From Thiohalophilus sp. (GTDB taxonomy: Bacteria > Pseudomonadota > Gammaproteobacteria > UBA6429 > Thiohalophilaceae): a stretch of DNA of 64,000 nucleotides. The DNA lies in assembly GCF_034521165.1 (NCBI RefSeq), contig NZ_JAXHMV010000011.1, forward strand, positions 62,001 through 126,000, read 5' to 3'. The notes beneath the pieces are model-generated. The model saw only the letters and a program-made list of their open reading frames with translations. It made no database searches and was not told the origin of the DNA. Below are positions 35,909 to 43,567 of this stretch, piece by piece; the first letter of the stretch is position 1, and every line of letters begins with the position of its first letter. The position numbers and the translations under genes are program-made.

Positions 35909-36251
35909 CGAATTACCCCCGATTCCCGGCAAGCGCTACTTCACCATCGGTGAGGTGAGCGAGCTGTGCGCTGTCAAGCCGCACGTGCTGCGCTACTGGG
36001 AGCAGGAATTCCCCCAACTCAAACCCGTCAAGCGCCGCGGCAATCGCCGCTATTATCAGCGCCAGGACGTGATCATGATCCGCGAGATCCGCAGTCTGCT
36101 CTACGAACAGGGCTACACCATCGGCGGCGCGCGGCTGCAACTGACCGAAAGCAACAATCAGCCCAAAAAAGCCACCAAAGCCGACAAGGAAACCCTGCGC
36201 CAGATGCGCATGGAACTCGAGGAAATCGCCTCGATTCTGGCGCGTTCGTAG
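35886..36251 (+). CDS. MerR-family transcriptional regulator
   Basis: 121 residues: YFTIGEVSELCAVKPHVLRY, WEQEFPQLKPVKRRGNRRYY and QRQDVIMIREIRSLLYEQGY are the MerR winged-helix DNA-binding domain, followed by a coiled coil of about 35 residues that makes the dimer. No cysteine or ligand-binding domain follows, so it is of the short type found beside ihfA in many gammaproteobacteria; its targets are not known. Confidence 0.9.
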   Translation: MLEPTNNNELPPIPGKRYFTIGEVSELCAVKPHVLRYWEQEFPQLKPVKRRGNRRYYQRQDVIMIREIRSLLYEQGYTIGGARLQLTESNNQPKKATKADKETLRQMRMELEEIASILARS

Positions 36252-37250
36252 CCCCACCAATCGCGCCCGTGGGGCGCTCCCACAGAAAATACAGGGACGA
36301 GGGACGAGGGACGAGTGACGAGGTCTCCATCATCGGCCATTCCGGTTTCTTGAAAGGCGGATTTGTCTGAATGGTTTTTCCTCGTCCCTCGTAACTCGTC
36401 CCTCGTTACTGCGTCCGGAGGACGCCGGGAGCGGGCTGTGACCGCGACAAACCTTTCCGCCCGCACAACCTATCGCGCCGAAGGCGGCTCCTACAGAACA
36501 TCCAGGGCCATGGGCCGAGTGACGAGGTCTCCATCGGCCATTCCGGTTTCCTGAAAGGCGGATCTGTCTGAATGGTTTTTCCTCGTCCCTCGTAACTCGT
36601 CCCTCGTTACTGCGTCCGGAGGACGCCGGGAGCGGGCTGTGACCGCGACAGACCTTTCCACCCGCACAACCTATCGCGCCGAAGGCGGCTCCTACAGAAC
36701 ATCCAGGGCCATGGGCCGAGTGACGAGTGACGAGGTCTCCATCGGCCATTCCGGTTTCGTGAAAGGCGGATCTGTCTGAATGGTTTTTCCTCGTCCCTCG
36801 TAACTCGTCCCTCGTTACTGCGTCCGGAGGACGCCGGGAGCGGGCTGTGACCGCGATAAACCTTTCCACCCGCACAACCTATCGCGCCGAAGGCGGCTCC
36901 TACAGAACATCCAGGGCCATGGGCCGAGTGACGAGGTCTCCATCGGCCATTCCGGTTTCCTGAAAGGCGGATCTGTCTGAATGGTTTTTCCTCGTCCCTC
37001 GTAACTCGTCCCTCGTTACTGCGTCCGGAGGACGCCGGGAGCGGGCTGTGACCGCGACAGGCCTTTGAACCACACGATCCATCGCGCCGAAGGCGCTCCT
37101 ACAGAAAATACAGGGACAAGTGACGAGGTCTTCATCGGCCATTCCGGTTTCCTGAAAGGCGGATCTGTATGAATGGTTTTTCCTCGTCCCTAGTAACTCG
37201 TCCCTTGGCCCTGGGTTTGATGTGTTGTATGATTCCGGGCTTCAAATCGT
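36252..37250. repeat. Tandem array of five units of about 200 bases
   Basis: The phrase ATCGGCCATTCCGGTTTC recurs at about 36332, 36532, 36741, 36942 and 37133, so units are 191-209 bases. Each unit combines GAGTGACGAG heptamers, TGAAAGGCGGATCTGTCTGA, a TCGTCCCTCGTAACTCGTCC block, CGTCCGGAGGACGCCGGGAG and an inverted-repeat module ending GCGGCTCCTACAG. Apparent ORFs on the minus strand (36158-36875) simply translate the array. No gene is seen. Confidence 0.92.
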
Positions 37251-37327
37251 CGGGGCGTAGCGCAGCCTGGTAGCGCATCTGCATGGGGTGCAGAGGGTCG
37301 CAGGTTCAAATCCTGCCGTCCCGACCA
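37251..37327 (+). tRNA. tRNA-Pro (anticodon GGG)
   Basis: 77 bases with encoded CCA. The acceptor CGGGGCG pairs with CGTCCCG, the D arm is GCGC/GCGC, the anticodon stem TCTGC/GCAGA holds the loop ATGGGGT (anticodon GGG), and the T loop is TTCAAAT. It decodes CCC and CCU proline codons. Confidence 0.95.
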
Positions 37328-37580
37328 ATCTTAATTTTTGCACGGCCCTTGGCCGTGGAAGTATGAGGACGGCTGGATTTCCGGCCCTCCGGGCGTTCGC
37401 TGAACTGCGAACCAGTGGTTCGGTTTCAGCTCACCCTGCCGTCCCGACCATATTCAGTAACTAGGTCCTAGTTACTAGGTCCTGGCTCCTTATTTCGACA
37501 GGGTGCGGCCTGTCTGTCGATTGCTTCGTTGAACTGGAAAAATTAAATACGGGAAATGCCGCCATCTTCCGTCCTGACCA
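37328..37580 (+). repeat. tRNA-Pro tail with repeated copies of the tRNA 3' end
   Basis: The last 16 bases of the tRNA (37312-37327) recur exactly at 37435-37450, and a decayed copy CCGTCCTGACCA lies at 37569-37580. An inverted partner GGACGGC is at 37367-37373. The tail shares AATTTTTGCAC (37333-37343) with the tRNA-Val tail. CTAGGTC-type units (37460-37490) lie between the last two copies. Confidence 0.85.
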
Positions 37581-37750
37581 AATCAGTTACTAGGTTCTAG
37601 CCTCTAGCCTAGTTAGCCCTGCTCTGTTTAAAATCGCGGCGGAGCCGCTCCTACAACAAACAGTTCTAAGTTCTAAGTTCTAAGCACTCAGCACTCAGCA
37701 CTCAGCACTCAGCACTCAGCACTTTTATATTCTGCCGCCTGCCAACTTCT
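37581..37750. repeat. Heptamer repeats
   Basis: TAGCCTC/TAGTTAG-type units, a short GCGGCGGAGCCGC palindrome, GTTCTAA units and six CAGCACT heptamers (about 37685-37722), the complement of the GAGTGCT family at 18596. No gene is seen. Confidence 0.85.
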
Positions 37751-37759
37751 GACTTTCAA

Positions 37760-38383
37760 TTAAACATTCACCATTGCTTTTCGAATGATCCCGCGTTCAA
37801 GCAGCATGTCGATCACGGCGTTGACGGACTCTTCCAGGGATTGTTCGCCGGTGTCGAGGTGCAGTTCGGGTTTGAGCGGGGCTTCGTAGGGGGAGCTGAT
37901 GCCGGTGAATTCGGGGATTTTGCCTTCGCGGGCTTTCTGATACAGCCCCTTGGGATCCCGTTTTTCGCACACTTCCACCGGTGCATCACAGTAGATTTCC
38001 AGAAAATCACCGTGTGGCATCAGATTGCGGGCGATCTCCCGATCTTCGCGCAGGGGGGAGATAAAGGCCGTGAGGACGATGACGCCGGCCTCGATGAACA
38101 GCTTGGCCACGTTGGCGACGCGACGGATATTTTCGTGCCGATCTTCCAGCGAAAAGCTCAGGTCGCTGCACAGGCCATGGCGCACATTGTCGCCGTCCAG
38201 CACGAAGCTGTGGCAGCCCAGACGGTAAAGTTCCTTTTCCACGGCATGGGCCAGGGTCGATTTACCCGAGGCGGAGAGGCCGGTGAACCAGAGCACCACG
38301 CTTTTGTGATTGTGGAGGGTTTCGCGCTGTTCGCGATCGATGGTGGCCGGGTGCCAGACGACGTTATTGTTGGATTTATCCAC
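37760..38383 (-). CDS. cysC: Adenylylsulfate kinase
   Basis: 207 residues: the P-loop FTGLSASGKSTLAHAVEKEL near residue 35, DGDNVRHGLCSDLSFSLEDR (APS-binding), RRVANVAKLFIEAGVIVLTA, FISPLREDREIARNLMPHGD and a KGLYQKAREGKIPEFTGI lid region. It phosphorylates APS to PAPS, the sulfate donor used by the two sulfotransferases at 4669 and 10665 as well as in assimilation. The start is GTG at 38383. No ATP sulfurylase gene is in the window. Confidence 0.95.
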   Translation of the reverse strand: MDKSNNNVVWHPATIDREQRETLHNHKSVVLWFTGLSASGKSTLAHAVEKELYRLGCHSFVLDGDNVRHGLCSDLSFSLEDRHENIRRVANVAKLFIEAGVIVLTAFISPLREDREIARNLMPHGDFLEIYCDAPVEVCEKRDPKGLYQKAREGKIPEFTGISSPYEAPLKPELHLDTGEQSLEESVNAVIDMLLERGIIRKAMVNV

Positions 38384-38431
38384 GGGATACCTGCGGTTGG
38401 TTGATAGAAAGCGTTATACATTCTGTTTCAA

Positions 38432-38459
38432 TATATAGTAAAATACCCAGATAATTCAA
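38432..38459 (-). promoter_or_regulatory. Candidate sigma-70 promoter for cysC
   Basis: On the minus strand TTGAAT (38459-38454), a 16-base spacer, TATATA (38437-38432), about 50 bases before the GTG start. Confidence 0.45.
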
Positions 38460-38555
38460 CGGTTTATTACACGGTTTTTGCGCTGCCCCGTCTTGTTCCT
38501 GCCGGATTTGATGCGGATTTCGGCGTACCGATCGCAATGTGAGTGACTTGCCAAT

Positions 38556-39953
38556 ATGAAATTCTTGCCGATTTTTCTTGATGTCAGGGACCGGCCCTGT
38601 CTGGTAGTGGGCGGCGGCGGTATTGCCGCGCGCAAGGTGTTTTTGCTGCTGCGGGCCGGCGCCAGAGTGACGCTGGTCTCGCCCGAACTGTGTCACGAGC
38701 TGGAAGAAAAACAGGCCAGCGGGGAAATCGAGTACCTGGCACGGGCCTTTGAGCCGACAGACATCGATCAGCCGATGGTGGTGATTGCCGCGACCAACAA
38801 CGAGAGTGTCAACCGGCATATATCGGAACTGGCCAAAGCCAAAAATATCCCGGTCAATGTTGTTGACGCGCCGGAATTATGTACCTTTACCATGCCGTCG
38901 ATTATCGATCGTTCGCCGGTACAGATTGCGATTTCCACCGGCGGGGCCTCGCCGGTCCTGGCACGTTTGCTCCGCTCGCGTCTGGAGACGGTTATACCGG
39001 CGGCCTACGGCCAGTTGGCGAGTCTGCTGGAGAGTTATCGGGAGAAGGTCAAGCAACGTTTCGGTTCGATTACCGAGATTCGCCGTTTCTGGGAGGCCAT
39101 TCTGGAAGGGCCGGTCGCGGACCGATTGCTGGCCGGCAAGGAGAATGAAGCCCGGGCATTGCTGGAAGCGGCCGTGGCCAGTGGTCAGCCGCCGTCACTG
39201 GAAGGTGAGGTGTATCTGGTGGGCGCAGGCCCGGGCGATCCCGATCTGCTGACCTTCAAGGCATTGCGTCTGATGCAACAGGCCGACGTGGTGGTGTATG
39301 ACCGCCTGGTCTCGCAGGGTATTATGGACATGGTGCGTCGCGATGCCGAGTTCATCTACGCCGGCAAGGAGCGTAACAAACATGCCATTCAGCAGGAGGA
39401 TATCAATACCCTGCTGGCGCGCCTGGCCAAGGAAGGAAAGAAAGTGCTGCGTCTGAAGGGGGGCGATCCGTTTATCTTCGGTCGCGGTGGTGAGGAGATC
39501 GAAACCCTGATGAAGGAAGGCGTCACTTTCCAGGTCGTGCCGGGGATCACTGCGGCGGCCGGTTGTGCCGCCTATGCCGGGATCCCGCTGACCCATCGGG
39601 ATTATGTGCAGTCCTGCACCTTTGTCACCGGCCATCTCAAGGACGGGACCACCAACCTCAACTGGCCGTCACTGGCGCACCCGGGGCAAACGCTGGTCTT
39701 TTACATGGGGCTGCACGGCGTGCGTTCCATTTGCGAGAACCTGGTCAAGCATGGACTGGAGGACAGAACCCCGGCGGCGCTGGTCGAAAAAGGCACCAGC
39801 CAGGAGCAGAAAGTCCACGTCGGGACACTCGCCAGCCTGCCGGACCTGGTCCAGAACCACGACATCAAGCCCCCCACACTGATTATCGTCGGTGAAGTAG
39901 TGGCCTTACACGACAAGCTTAAATGGTTCGATCCGACGGGGCATGAAAATTAA
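38556..39953 (+). CDS. cysG: Siroheme synthase (uroporphyrinogen methyltransferase / precorrin-2 dehydrogenase / ferrochelatase)
   Basis: 465 residues. The N-terminal NAD-binding domain (PCLVVGGGGIAARKVFLLLR), the phosphoserine region IAISTGGASPVLARLLRSRL and the C-terminal SUMT domain from about residue 215 (VYLVGAGPGDPDLLTFKALR, VVYDRLVSQGIMDMVRRDAE, RLKGGDPFIFGRGGEEIETL, VVPGITAAAGCAAYAGIPLT) are all there. It makes siroheme from uroporphyrinogen III, the cofactor of DsrAB; DsrN then amidates it. Divergent from cysC across 172 bases. Confidence 0.97.
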   Translation: MKFLPIFLDVRDRPCLVVGGGGIAARKVFLLLRAGARVTLVSPELCHELEEKQASGEIEYLARAFEPTDIDQPMVVIAATNNESVNRHISELAKAKNIPVNVVDAPELCTFTMPSIIDRSPVQIAISTGGASPVLARLLRSRLETVIPAAYGQLASLLESYREKVKQRFGSITEIRRFWEAILEGPVADRLLAGKENEARALLEAAVASGQPPSLEGEVYLVGAGPGDPDLLTFKALRLMQQADVVVYDRLVSQGIMDMVRRDAEFIYAGKERNKHAIQQEDINTLLARLAKEGKKVLRLKGGDPFIFGRGGEEIETLMKEGVTFQVVPGITAAAGCAAYAGIPLTHRDYVQSCTFVTGHLKDGTTNLNWPSLAHPGQTLVFYMGLHGVRSICENLVKHGLEDRTPAALVEKGTSQEQKVHVGTLASLPDLVQNHDIKPPTLIIVGEVVALHDKLKWFDPTGHEN

Positions 39954-40045
39954 AAACAGTACTTAGTTCTTAGTACTTAGTACTTAGAACTTAGAACTCA
40001 GAACTTAGAACTGAGAACTTAGAACTCAGAACTCAGAACTTCGCT
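39954..40045. repeat. ACTTAGA-type heptamer array
   Basis: About a dozen 7-base units (ACTTAGT, ACTTAGA, ACTCAGA, ACTGAGA) between cysG and the GGDEF/EAL gene. The last units encode the C-terminal residues of that protein on the minus strand. Confidence 0.9.
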
Positions 40046-42427
40046 CAATGGGAACGGCTTGCCGACGGCGAATCCCTGGATATAGTCGATATCGCAGCGG
40101 GAGAGTTTTTCCCTGATCTGTTCGTTTTCCACGTATTCGGCAATGATTTCCAGTCCCTGTTCATGGCCGATCTTGATGATAGCGTCCACGATGGAGTGGT
40201 TGATCCGGTTGTTGTCGATATTGCGTACGAATTTGCCGTCGATTTTCAAATAATCCACCGGTAAATCATGCAAGTACTGAAAGGAGCTGACGCCGGTGCC
40301 AAAATCGTCCAGCGCGAATTTACAGCCCATTTCTTTCATGACATGAATAAAGTGTAATGCCTTGTCCAGATTCGATATCGCAGCGGTTTCGGTGATTTCG
40401 AATGTCAGGGCCGAAGGATTGATGTAGTGGCTTTGCAGCCGCTGGATAAGATAGTCAATAAATTCAGTGTTACACAGGGACTGTCCGGAGAGATTGATAT
40501 TGTAGGTGTTGTCGCCAAAGTTGCGAATGGCCTGTTTTTCGAACGTTGAGAGAAAAGTATCAATAACCCAGCGATCGATTTTCGGCATCAACAGATAACG
40601 CTCCGAAGCCGGAATAAACTCCCTGGGCATGATGATGTTATCCCCCTCGATCATCCGCAGAAGAATTTCATAATGCGCCTGTTGCGTGCAATTTTCCGAA
40701 ACAGGTTGAATTTTCTGGCAGAACAATTCGAACTGGTCGGCATCCAGGGCGTCAGTAATCCGGTTGTACCATAGCAGTTCATCACAGCGACGGATAAAGT
40801 CGCGATCGCTGGGTGCATAAGCATGGATGCAATTTCTGCCGTTATCCTTGGCAATATAACAGGCCGAGTCTGCACGCATGAGAAGTTCGGAATGGTTATT
40901 AACCGCGGCGTTAATGGGTACAAGACCAATACTGACCCCGATGTCAAATGACGTGTCATGCCAGATGTATCGAAAGTCCGCAACGCTGTTTTTAACTTCA
41001 TTGGCGAGGACTTCGGCCTCTTTAATATCAGTGTCATAGAAAATGATACCGAACTCATCGCCGCCCAGCCTGGCCAGAAGATCGTGCCGGCGGATCCGGT
41101 TTTTTATTTGCTGGCTGATCTGTTTCAGTAGAATGTCGCCTGCCAGGTGACCACAGGTATCATTGATGATCTTGAATTGATCAAGATCGAGGTAGCAGAG
41201 GCAGTGCTCTGTATCGCGCTGCCTGGCATCTTCAAGCGCATCATGCAACTGGTTCTCGAATTCGCGGCGGTTGTAGAGTTCGGTTAAATCGTCATGCGAC
41301 GCCTGGTAGGCCAGTTTGTCGGACATGTGCTTGACACTGGAAAAATCATGAAAGACCAGTGCCATGCCGATTACGTCTCCGGCGCGGTCAAGTATGGGGC
41401 TGGCTGTATCCTTGATAACCAGCTCGCTGTGGTCGGGTTTTATCAAGGTCAGGTGAGGATCATGATGCAGGTTTTCTTTGCTGGTAATAACTCTATCAAC
41501 TGGATAATTCTCAATAGACTCCGACTCGGGTTTGCGAACTCTGAAAACTTTGTGGAGGCTTTTTCCCGAGATATTACTGAATCGACTGCCGGTGAGAATT
41601 TCCGCGGCAGGGTTCATATAAGTAATATTGCCGTTTGTATCTGTCGTGATGACGCCCTCGCCAATTGACTCGAGCGTGACAAGCGCCTTGCTCTTCTCGA
41701 CATAGAGCTCATTCTCGCTCTTTTCTATCAACTCATCGCGCGCCTGCTTTAATGAGGTGGACATGTCATTAATATGGCGCGCCAGCGCATCCAGCTCCGT
41801 AATGGGTGATGACTCCAGCTGATGACCGATATTGCCGTCACGTATCGTATCAATACCCTTTAACATATTGATAAATGGGTTGGTGATGCGTTTTAAGTAG
41901 ATGAGTGTCACGATAATGGTAATCGTCAGAAGCAGAAGGGTAATGACGATTCCCTCTATAATAATATTCTGTTTTTCTTTCTCCAGTGCCCGGGTTGAAA
42001 CATCAACACGAAGGGTCCCGATTTTACTCTCCGGTGAGGTTTCTGTGTCTATATAATCATTTATATTTTCTGTCGATCGATGGATGTCTGTTTCAACTTG
42101 TATTCCGGTTTTTTTGTCTGATTCTTTTATTATGTCGCCGCGTTTTTGGTGGATGATGTTATTTTGTGAGTCATAGATCTGAACTTCCAGGATCTCGTTG
42201 TTTTCGATAAAACTCTTTAACAACGTGCGGGTGTATTCCCGGTTTCCGGAAACAAGGCCATATTCCAGCGAACTGGCAAGCATCCGGGATATCGTTTTTG
42301 CTTTGTTAACCAGCCTGTATTCGGCATCATCCATGCGATTGCCGATATGAGACGCCGTCAGGATAAAGGCGATCGCCAGCATCGGCATGATTGCGATAGC
42401 AAGTACTTTATATTTTATACTTCTCAT
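40019..42427 (-). CDS. Membrane GGDEF/EAL protein with PAS and HAMP domains
   Basis: 802 residues. Two membrane helices (residues 8-25 and about 158-178) flank a periplasmic sensor region. A HAMP linker (YLKRITNPFINMLKGIDTIR), a PAS domain (ALVTLESIGEGVITTDTNGN), a GGDEF domain (LTELYNRREFENQLHDALED; intact RLGGDEFGIIF) and an EAL domain (YEILLRM, FALDDFGTGVSSFQYLHDLP, IAEYVEN, IQGFAVGKPFP) follow. Both c-di-GMP synthesis and hydrolysis look possible, though the EAL triplet reads EIL. It overlaps the upstream binding-protein gene by 4 bases. The tail VLSSEF is encoded by a heptamer repeat. Confidence 0.92.
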   Translation of the reverse strand: MRSIKYKVLAIAIMPMLAIAFILTASHIGNRMDDAEYRLVNKAKTISRMLASSLEYGLVSGNREYTRTLLKSFIENNEILEVQIYDSQNNIIHQKRGDIIKESDKKTGIQVETDIHRSTENINDYIDTETSPESKIGTLRVDVSTRALEKEKQNIIIEGIVITLLLLTITIIVTLIYLKRITNPFINMLKGIDTIRDGNIGHQLESSPITELDALARHINDMSTSLKQARDELIEKSENELYVEKSKALVTLESIGEGVITTDTNGNITYMNPAAEILTGSRFSNISGKSLHKVFRVRKPESESIENYPVDRVITSKENLHHDPHLTLIKPDHSELVIKDTASPILDRAGDVIGMALVFHDFSSVKHMSDKLAYQASHDDLTELYNRREFENQLHDALEDARQRDTEHCLCYLDLDQFKIINDTCGHLAGDILLKQISQQIKNRIRRHDLLARLGGDEFGIIFYDTDIKEAEVLANEVKNSVADFRYIWHDTSFDIGVSIGLVPINAAVNNHSELLMRADSACYIAKDNGRNCIHAYAPSDRDFIRRCDELLWYNRITDALDADQFELFCQKIQPVSENCTQQAHYEILLRMIEGDNIIMPREFIPASERYLLMPKIDRWVIDTFLSTFEKQAIRNFGDNTYNINLSGQSLCNTEFIDYLIQRLQSHYINPSALTFEITETAAISNLDKALHFIHVMKEMGCKFALDDFGTGVSSFQYLHDLPVDYLKIDGKFVRNIDNNRINHSIVDAIIKIGHEQGLEIIAEYVENEQIREKLSRCDIDYIQGFAVGKPFPLSEVLSSEF

Positions 42428-43410
42428 TTCCGGGGCCTTTCCTGGTATGTCTGTATCAGATTGGAAGTGTCAATCGTTATCCCGAGTGATCTGGCAACCT
42501 GCGGGTTGATTTCGACGGCATATCCAGAGGGATAGAAGATATTCCCGCGATGACAGCGGTCTTTTCTTTGGATAATCTCGATTACATCAGAGGCCACTGA
42601 CTCCGGGGTTGAGTAGATCCCGATCAGGGCGCCGGCTTTGACAAATGCACTGGAGTAACCGATTAGCGGCAGATTAAAGTGGTAACTCGAGATGAGAATG
42701 TTGCGTGCTGTATTACTGTTGTAAACTTGTTTGTTATGGCGGGCGATGATTGCATCAGCGCCACTTTGTGACAAAGCCTTGATGGTAGCGTGAATATTTT
42801 TCTCCAGCGGGATACGAACGACCTTCAGGTCGTTCTCTTCCTGCGATAAATTATCCGAAATTTCACCGATCATGTTCGTCGGGCTGTCAATGATTCCCGC
42901 AATCCGGATGTCGGGTAGCTTGTTGTGAATTATCTGCTTGATTCTATCCATCGGCTGATCGATCACCAGCGCACAGCTTTTGCTCTGAGACAGGGACGTT
43001 TCTGCGCGAGTATTCCGATAGTCTTCCAGGGTGAGCAATGTCGCGATATGGGGTCTGTCGATCCGCCACAGGGCGATTTCATGCAGGCTCTTCTGACCCA
43101 GTGTGATAACGATCTGGCTGTTGTTAATCAGTTCCCGGAGGTTCGTTGCGGGCAAGTCATCGATTGTGACGAAATGGTGCTTGTCAGGTGGCGAAGCCGA
43201 CATTCCCTGTTGGTTTTGTACGGTTTCTTTGAAGGCCATATAGGCCGGTGCCTGGCTGCTCATGATATAGAGCGCATCGTATTTCTCTTCCGCGCTCAGC
43301 GTCACGGGTGTCAGCAGTACGGCGAACAAGAGTGTCGTCCAACTGGCGCTATATCGGTAACCTGCTGCAGGGGTCAACAGCCGGTGCAATGGCAGGATCA
43401 AGCGTTTCAT
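42424..43410 (-). CDS. Periplasmic ABC-type substrate-binding protein (ABC_sub_bind family)
   Basis: 328 residues. A hydrophobic segment, SWTTLLFAVLLTPVTLSAEE, serves as signal peptide with cleavage near residue 40. The rest has the two-lobed pattern of ABC_sub_bind (TrpX/YtrF-like) proteins: IVITLGQKSLHEIAL, IAGIIDSPTNM, LPLIGYSSAFVKAGALIGIY and GNIFYPSGYAVEINPQVARS. No permease or ATPase is adjacent; instead it is translationally coupled to the GGDEF/EAL gene, which suggests it is the ligand-sensing partner of that protein's periplasmic domain. Confidence 0.85.
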   Translation of the reverse strand: MKRLILPLHRLLTPAAGYRYSASWTTLLFAVLLTPVTLSAEEKYDALYIMSSQAPAYMAFKETVQNQQGMSASPPDKHHFVTIDDLPATNLRELINNSQIVITLGQKSLHEIALWRIDRPHIATLLTLEDYRNTRAETSLSQSKSCALVIDQPMDRIKQIIHNKLPDIRIAGIIDSPTNMIGEISDNLSQEENDLKVVRIPLEKNIHATIKALSQSGADAIIARHNKQVYNSNTARNILISSYHFNLPLIGYSSAFVKAGALIGIYSTPESVASDVIEIIQRKDRCHRGNIFYPSGYAVEINPQVARSLGITIDTSNLIQTYQERPRK

Positions 43411-43567
43411 TTGACCGCTGAGGCCGGGATCAGGAACAGACGGGGCCAGAGGCCGGACAACTCACAGGGTATTGTCATACAGGGTAGCGGGAATCCCGTC
43501 CTTCTCTCACAAAGAGGGCCTAAAGGTATGATAATATTTTATTTTTCAGGCTGGCAGCAACGCTTTT

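Noticed and set aside
36158..36875. Minus-strand ORFs of 102 and 181 codons
   Set aside because: They only translate the about 200-base tandem array, repeating the same peptide; no ribosome site or known domain.
36290..37210. Possible CRISPR array
   Set aside because: Units are about 200 bases and nearly identical throughout; there are no short repeats with unique spacers.
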